Positions 1 through 5,187 of a stretch of 7,643 bases of DNA are shown piece by piece. Source of the stretch: an uncultured Sphingobacteriales bacterium. Its GTDB lineage: Bacteria; Bacteroidota; Bacteroidia; Chitinophagales; Chitinophagaceae. The position numbers were made by a program, and so were the translations under genes. Location: contig CALKHN010000100.1 in the NCBI GenBank assembly GCA_937991535.1, positions 1 to 7,643 of the forward strand, written 5' to 3'. The notes below the pieces were generated by a model. The model saw only the letters and a program-made list of their open reading frames with translations, was not told the origin of the DNA and ran no database searches. The first letter of the stretch is position 1. Each line of letters opens with the position of its first letter.

Positions 1-341
1 CAAATATAATGGCGGTTTACACAAAAACAGGAGCGGGGATGGTTGGAGGCTTACCAACAAATAACATTGGAGAGTTTTTAGCCATTGTACATGCTCTTGC
101 ACTTTATAAAAGAGACGGCAAGGAATTAAAAATCGTTTACAGTGATAGCTTAAATGCTATTTCGTGGGTCAAATAAAAAAAGTGTAAGACCAAACTTGAA
201 AAGAATGATAAAAACATGGTAGCGTTTGAACACATTCAAAGAGCCATAATTTGGCTTAATAATAATGAATGTGAAGCCAAAGTATTAAAATGGAATACTG
301 CGGCATGGGGAGAAATTCCCGCCGACTATGGACGAAAATAA
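1..341 (+). pseudogene. Ribonuclease HI C-terminal part, cut by the window edge and broken by an in-frame TAA
   Basis: RNase HI cleaves the RNA strand of RNA-DNA hybrids in the cytoplasm. The frame beginning at base 3 reads NNIGEFLAIVHALAL, then VYSDS and ISWVK, then a TAA at 174-176. The same frame resumes as KKCKTKL and ends WGEIPADYGRK before a TAA at 339-341. The catalytic carboxylates of the family are visible: Glu in IGEF (72-74), Asp in YSDS (144-146) and Asp in PADYG (324-326). The family normally reads WV(R/K)NKKCKTKL at the break, so the TAA occupies an Asn codon and no frameshift is needed. The 5' end lies outside the window. A protein stopped at 174 would lose the last active-site Asp and should be inactive. 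The family call is from memory of Bacteroidota RNase H sequences. The break could be a real mutation or an error in an A-rich tract. Confidence 0.72.
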
Positions 342-399
342 TTTGAGTTATATTGCGTTGAGTCAAAGCCATGTATCGTTCATAGATTAATTTCAGATA

Positions 400-2568
400 A
401 TGAATCAAACAAAAACCGATTTAAGCAACTTAAATGACAAACAAAGGGAAGCCGTTGTCAGCGAAGATAAAAGGCTTTTAGTTTTAGCTGGTGCTGGCTC
501 AGGCAAGACAAAGACGCTTTTACAGAAACTCATTTACCTGATTGAAGAAAAAGGTGTAAGTCCTTTAAGTATACTTGCAATCACATTCACAAAAAACGCA
601 ACAAATGAAATGATTGACCGCTTAATCATTTCAGCCGACACAACTGGACAATATGAAACCATGTTGTTTGACAAGCGGATGAGTAAAGTTGATAAAGATA
701 AGGAAAGATTTAGCAATCAGAAAAAGTACAAATGGATTGATGGTTTAACGGTCAGAACTTTTCACAGCTTTTGTTATAGCATCTTGCGAAACTATGGAGT
801 TAATGAGTTTGACAACAAGTTCAGGATTATCGGCGGCGAAAAGCGAGATGAAGAAGGTGAACTTTCAAAACATGTTGCTCCAGAAACAGTTTTTGAGGTA
901 GTCCATAAACTTTTGATTGAACAATGTGAGGACACAGAATTTTTATTACAACTAAAACGATACATTTTAGATTATATTATTGACAAAATCCATTTAAAGA
1001 AAAACGACAATAAGTATTTACCCAAAGACGGCAAATATTTCACGACACTTGACGGCACAAAAGTTCGTTCCAAATCTGAGCAGTTTATTGCTGATTGGTT
1101 TTACCGCCACAGCATCAAATATGAATACGAACCATTACTTAATGTAAAAGACTTTGCTTTTCATCCCGACTTCTTTATTCCTGAAGCCAATCTTTACATT
1201 GAGCACGTAAGCGACAAAAGTTTTTCAACCAAAGACAAAGAAGAGCAATTCCAAAAAGGCAATTTGCTTTTAGTAAAAACTTTTGAAGCTATGACAAAGG
1301 ACTCTGCTTTGTTTAATCACACACTTGACAAAGTTGTAAAGAATCGGTTGCCTGCAAATTATCATAAGACTGTTTCACTCTCTTACAAGGAAGAATTTAA
1401 CGGCTATCACGAAAACGTAAAAGATTTCGTTACCCAAATTATGCGTATAACAGACATGATTAAAGTTGAGAATATTGACCTGAAAGCAGTTTTAGAAAAT
1501 GCAAGGAAAGACCAGCATGAAAGAGTTAGGAATTTTTATGAGTTAGCAATTCCAATTGTTGAAAAATATATTCAGTACTGCACTAACAAATCTTTTCTTG
1601 ACTTCAACGACCTGATTTCACGGAGCACATCTCTTTTTCAAAATCACGAGGACATCTCAAACAAGTACAAAAGCAAATACCAATACATTTTAGTTGACGA
1701 GTTTCAGGACGTAAATAATTTACAAGTTGAGTTAATCAAGCTTTTACTCACCGACCAGACTCAATTATTTTGTGTTGGCGATGATTGGCAAAGTATTTAT
1801 GGATTCAGGGGTTCTAATGTGAGTTATATAGTTGACTTTGAAAATCATTTTCAAAATTCAAAAGTTGTAAAACTTAATTTGAATTATCGTAGCACACAAA
1901 ACATTGTTGGAGCAAGCAATGAAGTAATTAAGCACAACAAATTCAAAGTTGAAAAAGAAATACATTCTTCAAAGCAATCAGAACACAAAATAGTTGTGTA
2001 TTCGGGAAACAGCGAAGAAGAAAATATTCAATTTTGTTTTGATAAAGTACAAGAATTATTACAGGATGGATTGACTAATGATGACATTTTATTTCTCTAC
2101 CGTAGAAGCAAAATGTACTCTCCGTATTTCTTTCGTTTTAAAAACGAAAATGTAAAAGTTCAATCAAAAACAATTCATGCCGCAAAAGGGCTTGAAGCAA
2201 AAGTTGTTTTCATTATCGGTTTGACAGAAGGCAACGGCGGCTTTCCAGACATTTGGTTAGAGGACAGAATTTTTCAAGTTATAAAAAAAGCAAACCATGA
2301 CTTGCTCATGGAAGAAGAAAGGCGACTGTTTTATGTTGCAATCACAAGAGCCAAAGACAAGTTGTTTCTAATAACAGAAAAAGGTAATGAATCAAGTTTT
2401 TTAAAAGAGATTCCAGACATATTTACCGTTAAGACAAGCATACCGATAAAATCAGTTGTTGAAAAAGTAATTACTTGCCCAAAGTGTTTTAGTCAGCTTG
2501 AAAAACTCTTTGCATTTTGCCCTTATTGCGGACACAAAACAACGGAGCGACGAAGCCCAGACCGCTAA
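400..2568 (+). CDS. UvrD/Rep-family (SF1A) DNA helicase with inserted nuclease-like domain and C-terminal zinc ribbon
   Basis: A 722-residue ATP-dependent 3'-5' DNA helicase of the UvrD/Rep superfamily, presumably cytoplasmic and acting in repair, recombination or defence. All core motifs are visible: Q-motif LNDKQREAV (11-19), Walker A GAGSGKT (31-37), Ia ITFTKNA (61-67), TFHSF (120-124), DEFQD (433-437), GDDWQSIYGFRGS (460-472), NYRS (495-498), TIHAAKGLEA (591-600) and YVAITRAKD (645-653). Residues 222-300 form an insert with SKSEQFIADW, YEYEP, HPDFF and YIEH. This is the layout of the Vsr/PD-(D/E)XK-like module found in some helicase IV-type proteins (candidate Glu227, Asp257, Glu268). The usual Lys after Glu268 is absent (Val270), so cleavage activity is uncertain. 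Cys693, Cys696, Cys707 and Cys710 form a zinc ribbon near the end. The ATG at 400 gives the full Q-motif and has no clear Shine-Dalgarno, as is common in Bacteroidota. It stands alone, 58 bases after the RNase H relic. Best relative by layout is helicase IV, but I do not assign helD. Confidence 0.93.
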   Translation: MNQTKTDLSNLNDKQREAVVSEDKRLLVLAGAGSGKTKTLLQKLIYLIEEKGVSPLSILAITFTKNATNEMIDRLIISADTTGQYETMLFDKRMSKVDKDKERFSNQKKYKWIDGLTVRTFHSFCYSILRNYGVNEFDNKFRIIGGEKRDEEGELSKHVAPETVFEVVHKLLIEQCEDTEFLLQLKRYILDYIIDKIHLKKNDNKYLPKDGKYFTTLDGTKVRSKSEQFIADWFYRHSIKYEYEPLLNVKDFAFHPDFFIPEANLYIEHVSDKSFSTKDKEEQFQKGNLLLVKTFEAMTKDSALFNHTLDKVVKNRLPANYHKTVSLSYKEEFNGYHENVKDFVTQIMRITDMIKVENIDLKAVLENARKDQHERVRNFYELAIPIVEKYIQYCTNKSFLDFNDLISRSTSLFQNHEDISNKYKSKYQYILVDEFQDVNNLQVELIKLLLTDQTQLFCVGDDWQSIYGFRGSNVSYIVDFENHFQNSKVVKLNLNYRSTQNIVGASNEVIKHNKFKVEKEIHSSKQSEHKIVVYSGNSEEENIQFCFDKVQELLQDGLTNDDILFLYRRSKMYSPYFFRFKNENVKVQSKTIHAAKGLEAKVVFIIGLTEGNGGFPDIWLEDRIFQVIKKANHDLLMEEERRLFYVAITRAKDKLFLITEKGNESSFLKEIPDIFTVKTSIPIKSVVEKVITCPKCFSQLEKLFAFCPYCGHKTTERRSPDR

Positions 2569-2574
2569 CAGGGA

Positions 2575-2606
2575 GTTTGCTGCTATGCTGGCAAACGAAC
2601 ATGTTC
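2575..2606. repeat. Inverted repeat GTTTGC/GCAAAC plus palindrome GAACATGTTC just after the helicase stop
   Basis: Starting 6 bases after the helicase stop codon, GTTTGC (2575-2580) and GCAAAC (2591-2596) form a 6-bp stem with a 10-base loop. This is directly followed by the perfect 10-bp palindrome GAACATGTTC (2597-2606). No T-run follows, so this is not a standard intrinsic terminator. The sequence GCTAACAGGGAGTTTGC, which contains the stop codon, resembles motifs I associate with the ends of accessory genes in Bacteroidota genomes, possibly cassette boundaries. That association is from memory and unproven. Confidence 0.45.
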
Positions 2607-2636
2607 TCAGCTTCATATTGCTATCAGCCCATATCC

Positions 2637-2671
2637 AGCCGACGGAATTCTATCGGCTTTTGTTGTTAATT
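2637..2671 (+). terminator. Weak candidate intrinsic terminator for the helicase gene
   Basis: AGCCGA (2637-2642) and TCGGCT (2653-2658) form a 6-bp stem with a 10-base loop containing GAATTC. The stem is followed by a T-rich stretch, TTTGTTGTTAA. It lies about 70 bases after the helicase stop, in the right place and orientation to end its transcript. The stem is short and the T-run is interrupted, so the call is tentative. Apart from these inverted repeats, bases 2569-2777 show no gene I can support on either strand. Confidence 0.3.
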
Positions 2672-2777
2672 TCATCATCAGTTTTTCTATCAGCAGCGGC
2701 TCCGGGCTGAACATTAAAAATACCAGCACAGCAGCAAGCTCTGTTCGTGAGCTGCCATTTTTTAAACTTTTAGCTTC

Positions 2778-3290
2778 ATGATATCCAAAAATTTCAAACC
2801 GAATAAAAAGAAAATGTATTTCCTGATTTATAGCCTGGCCATAAGTGTAAACATCTTTGGACAAACCATATCAACAGAGGACAGTATTAAAGTTACCACC
2901 ATCATAAATGACTGAAATCAAGCTTGGAATACTAAAGACTATGTACTTGCATCAAAATGGTATAGCAACGACGCAAAGTTTACAAATGCATTTGGTGACA
3001 AGAAACACGGCCGAAAAGAAATAGAAGCCTTACTAAAGGAAGTATTTTCACTTTCTTTTGTTATGGCAGGAAAAAGCGATGCCCTTCACCAGGTATTTCA
3101 GTTTGTAGATGAAAAGGTTATTATTGTTCATACAGAAGTTTCCAGAAAGGGGCAAGCAATGCCAGACGGAAGTGCAATAGCGGAACGAAAAACTACTCAT
3201 TTAAGAGTGGTCAGAAAAAATATAAATGAGTGGCAGATTGAGGCACATTTAATTTCTGATGCCCGGGATAAACAAAGTAATAAACATTAA
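2778..3290 (+). pseudogene. SgcJ/EcaC-like (SnoaL/NTF2-fold) secreted protein, interrupted by TGA at 2913-2915
   Basis: Reading from the ATG at 2778 gives a lysine-rich start and a hydrophobic stretch (YFLIYSLAISVNIFG, then Gln29), typical of a signal peptide. After IIND comes TGA, and the frame resumes NQAWNTKDYVLASKWYSND, then FTNAFGDKKHGRKEIEALL, HTEVSRKGQAMPDG and RVVRKNINEWQIEAHL, ending TAA at 3288-3290. The pattern of WN-x-KD, L-A-x-x-W, DA-x-F-x-N-x-FG, GR-x-EI and a closing W-x-I-x-A is that of the SgcJ/EcaC branch of the NTF2-like superfamily. Its members are small alpha+beta proteins of mostly unknown substrate. The TGA sits where a Trp (TGG) would fit, so one G-to-A change explains the break. 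The full frame has 170 amino-acid positions, about the normal length for an exported member. A restart at Met 3063 would make only 75 residues and lose the N-terminal helices, so it is probably non-functional. ATG 2814 is an alternative start. Confidence 0.68.
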
Positions 3291-3509
3291 TGGGAAACAG
3301 ATCGTTTTATTTTTGAAGCTCAGCGAATATCGCCGGAGAAGACCACAGAATGGAGAGTAACGATTACACCGGTTGAAAATAATCTTCATTTTGCAGAAGA
3401 GGCAGCCGTGAATAATGGCGATTGGGACAAAAAAGCTGATTTTGTATCCAAGCGGGGTTGCCCGGTGGCTTACGCCCCAGCCACCAAAATAACAGCAAGC
3501 CGTAGATAA
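3291..3509 (+). pseudogene. Start-less open fragment of unrecognised gene, in frame after the SgcJ-like relic
   Basis: Directly after the TAA of the SgcJ-like relic, the same frame stays open for 72 codons to TAA at 3507-3509 with no start codon in it. It reads WETDRFIFEAQRIS, TTEWRVTITPVENNLHF, then NNGDWDKKADFVSKR, before turning into GCPVAYAPATK at a hairpin (3464-3485). The first 55 or so codons look like real protein of mixed strand character with balanced charge. The last 17 look like translated repeat sequence. I do not recognise the family. It is probably the 3' part of a deleted gene, or a downstream extension of the preceding relic, rather than a working gene. The opposite-strand open frame over it looks like a shadow. 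Confidence 0.4.
3464..3485. repeat. Perfect 7-bp GC-rich hairpin, REP-like
   Basis: GGTGGCT (3464-3470) pairs exactly with AGCCACC (3479-3485) around the 8-base loop TACGCCCC. It is flanked by GGGGTTGCCC on the left and an A-rich stretch on the right, so it has no T-run on the plus strand and is not a plus-strand terminator. The composition is much more GC-rich than the surroundings. It resembles the small hairpins (REP elements) mobilised by RAYT/IS200-like transposases. No copy of it or transposase is seen in this window, so the assignment is tentative. Confidence 0.45.
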
Positions 3510-3578
3510 AAACACCCCCCGAAAGAAATAAATTAATCATGCAGTAGATATGTGAACTTAATTTCGGAAGGCATTGTG

Positions 3579-3586
3579 TATTTTCG
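3579..3586 (+). promoter_or_regulatory. Candidate Bacteroidota -7 element of the response regulator gene
   Basis: TATTTTCG lies 37 bases before the regulator's ATG and matches TAnnTTTG at five of six fixed positions. I see no convincing TTG-type -33 element 19-21 bases upstream. An A-rich leader with AGAAGG (3605-3610), 13 bases from the ATG, follows. Bases 3510-3623 otherwise hold no recognisable gene, only a C-run (CACCCCCC) and AT-rich DNA. Confidence 0.4.
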
Positions 3587-3623
3587 CGAAACCCAATTTT
3601 AAAAAGAAGGTTTTATCCCAGGT

Positions 3624-4265
3624 ATGGAAACAATACGAGTGGCAATTATCGACGACCATCAAGTGGTGATCAATGGATTAATAAGCATGTTTGCAGGCCG
3701 TCAGGATTTAAAAATTCTCTTTCATACAACCAGTGGGGAAGCGCTCCGGGATTATCTATTCAATAACCCAATTGATGTATTGTTGATGGATATTCAAATG
3801 CCGGAAATGAATGGTGTTGAATTGTCCAAACTGGTTTTAAAAAAACATCCGGATCTTAAAATCATCGCTTTTAGCAGTTTCGACGATTCCCATTATATCA
3901 GGCAAATTATGCGCAATGGCGCCTCCGGGTACCTGTTAAAAAATACGGACCATGCTACCATTGTTAAAGCCATTCATACAGTTATGGACGGCGATGAATT
4001 CCTGGATGAAGCCATCAAAAAAATCCTGCTTCAGGAAAGCTTAACCGGCCAACGGCGATCCATATACGAAATTCCGCTTACAAAGCGGGAGAAGGAAATT
4101 TTAAAACTTATTGCCGAAGAATTAAGTAACCAGCAAATTTCCGAAAAGCTGTTCATCAGCCTTCGTACCGTGGAAACCCACCGTTTAAATCTATCTCAAA
4201 AATTAGGCGCTAAAAATACAGCCGGACTGGTAAAGGAAGCTATCAGAAGAGGCCTTATTGATTAA
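3624..4265 (+). CDS. Response regulator, NarL/LuxR (FixJ-NarL) type
   Basis: A cytoplasmic DNA-binding response regulator of 213 residues, the usual length for the NarL family. The receiver domain (about 4-120) has the acidic pair Asp10-Asp11, the phospho-acceptor Asp56 in LLMDIQMPEMNG, the switch Ser84 and the conserved Lys106 in GYLLKN. A short linker leads to a LuxR-type helix-turn-helix (about 150-210) with LTKREKEILKLIAEELSNQQIS and the recognition helix around RTVETHR (181-187). No key residue is missing, so phosphorylation-driven dimerisation and DNA binding are expected. The likely partner is the HisKA_3 histidine kinase at 5160-7112 on the opposite strand, the family of kinases that normally works with NarL-type regulators. 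The target genes are unknown. An 18-bp palindrome just downstream (4274-4291) is a possible binding site. Confidence 0.95.
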   Translation: METIRVAIIDDHQVVINGLISMFAGRQDLKILFHTTSGEALRDYLFNNPIDVLLMDIQMPEMNGVELSKLVLKKHPDLKIIAFSSFDDSHYIRQIMRNGASGYLLKNTDHATIVKAIHTVMDGDEFLDEAIKKILLQESLTGQRRSIYEIPLTKREKEILKLIAEELSNQQISEKLFISLRTVETHRLNLSQKLGAKNTAGLVKEAIRRGLID

Positions 4266-4273
4266 TGATTGGC

Positions 4274-4291
4274 CTAAGTAATATTACTTAG
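4274..4291. promoter_or_regulatory. Perfect 18-bp palindrome between the regulator and the next gene
   Basis: CTAAGTAATATTACTTAG is a perfect palindrome beginning 9 bases after the regulator's stop codon and ending 59 bases before the ATG at 4351. NarL/LuxR-type dimers bind inverted repeats of about this size, so it could be an operator for the adjacent regulator. It could also fold as an RNA hairpin or belong to the termination region. A separate terminator hairpin follows, which makes the operator reading reasonable but unproven. Confidence 0.4.
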
Positions 4292-4313
4292 TTTCACAAT
4301 TCAGCAATTCACC

Positions 4314-4345
4314 GGTTATTTTTTAATAACCAGTTTCTTTTTTTT
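4314..4345 (+). terminator. Intrinsic terminator after the response regulator, abutting the next start codon
   Basis: GGTTATT (4314-4320) and AATAACC (4325-4331) form a perfect 7-bp stem with a TTTT loop. It is followed by AGTTTC and an unbroken run of eight T (4338-4345). This is a good rho-independent terminator shape, although the stem is AT-rich. The T-run ends only 5 bases before the ATG at 4351, so any transcript of the next gene that starts upstream must cross it. Confidence 0.65.
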
Positions 4346-4350
4346 GCAAC

Positions 4351-5187
4351 ATGAAAAAAAGAACCATCCTGCTGGCCGCGTTGAGTAGCTTTTTGGTACC
4401 AACCGCAAATGCCCAATTACTGAAAGAAGATATAGATGCCGTTTTAAAAACCATACCGATTATTCCGCCCACCGTGGAGGCATTACATGATAACTTTACC
4501 GGGCAAACAAATGATGGGGAGAAATTCCTTGATGGTGAATTGTTAGACCCGCCATACCAAACTTTTAAGGGTTTCGTAAGGGACATTCACCGTGAAGCCA
4601 TTGTAGAAAACATGAAAACCAACACCAGAACAGAATTTGCAGACACCGTCAGATACGAAGATGAACGCTGGAAGCTGGCATTGCGCCCCTTGCTTGGCGC
4701 CGACGCAAAAGCTAAGGTTCATAAATTAAACACCCCCATACGCGATAAAATCTTACAGATCATTGAAATGCAAACGAAGTTTGACTGGCCTGCCTTTTAC
4801 AAAGCAGAAGAAAAAATTAAAAAAAGCTATATGGAGAAAATAAGTTTGCTAAATATTGAAAATTCCGGCGAAAACCTTCGCAAAAAAATTCTGCTGGAAA
4901 AAGAGGCTTATCGTCAACGACGGGACCTTTGGGTACAAAATTTTAATAATTATTCCAGGGGGCTATCGGATTTGACAGCATTGTTTAAGTCCATAAACTA
5001 TGGTGAATCCTTAAGTGATCAGGAAAAAAAGATCATTCTTCCTTTATTGGCGGATGTTCAGGTACGGGCACTTGAGGCTGTTGAAAAAATGATCTGGGCA
5101 GAAATGTCTTTGGCTACCTTTGCTGAAATGGTTTATAATGAACAGGAAATGCTAAAGCTTTATTTTCCAGTTTCAAATTCAAGATAA
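4351..5187 (+). CDS. Secreted alpha-helical protein of unknown function
   Basis: A 278-residue protein I do not recognise. It starts with MKKRTILLAALSSF and a clear type I signal peptide that should be cut after ANA (residue 21), leaving Gln22. No lipobox is present and there is no cysteine anywhere in the protein, so a soluble periplasmic or secreted form is expected. A proline-rich IPIIPP (about 35-40) follows. The rest is predicted helical and highly charged, with coiled-coil-like stretches around 140-200 (KAEEKIKKSYMEKISLL, KKILLEKEAYRQRRD). No catalytic motif is apparent. The ATG at 4351 is chosen because it gives the signal peptide. The start lies 5 bases after a terminator T-run and has no Shine-Dalgarno. 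Its 3' end overlaps the convergent kinase gene by 28 bases. Its place between regulator and kinase suggests a link to that signalling pair, as target or accessory factor, but this is inference. Confidence 0.8.
   Translation: MKKRTILLAALSSFLVPTANAQLLKEDIDAVLKTIPIIPPTVEALHDNFTGQTNDGEKFLDGELLDPPYQTFKGFVRDIHREAIVENMKTNTRTEFADTVRYEDERWKLALRPLLGADAKAKVHKLNTPIRDKILQIIEMQTKFDWPAFYKAEEKIKKSYMEKISLLNIENSGENLRKKILLEKEAYRQRRDLWVQNFNNYSRGLSDLTALFKSINYGESLSDQEKKIILPLLADVQVRALEAVEKMIWAEMSLATFAEMVYNEQEMLKLYFPVSNSR

Noticed and set aside
357..363. GTTGAGT, a match to the integron core site GTTRRRY, 37 bases before the helicase start
   Set aside because: The motif is degenerate and expected often by chance. 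No matching second site with paired arms was found after the helicase.
388..395. TAATTTCA as a promoter element for the helicase
   Set aside because: It lies only 4 bases before the ATG and has two mismatches to TAnnTTTG, so it leaves no room for a leader.
2613..2864. Minus-strand open frame of 83 codons after the helicase
   Set aside because: It has no recognisable motif or start context, and it runs antisense to the signal peptide of the SgcJ-like relic.
2913..2915. TGA read as Trp or selenocysteine in the SgcJ-like gene
   Set aside because: No other gene here contains an in-frame TGA, no selenocysteine insertion hairpin is evident, and the family has Trp at this kind of position.
3249..3515. 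Minus-strand open frame of 88 codons
   Set aside because: Its composition is unlike a protein (Cys/Phe/Tyr-rich) and it mirrors the protein-like plus-strand fragment, so it is a shadow.
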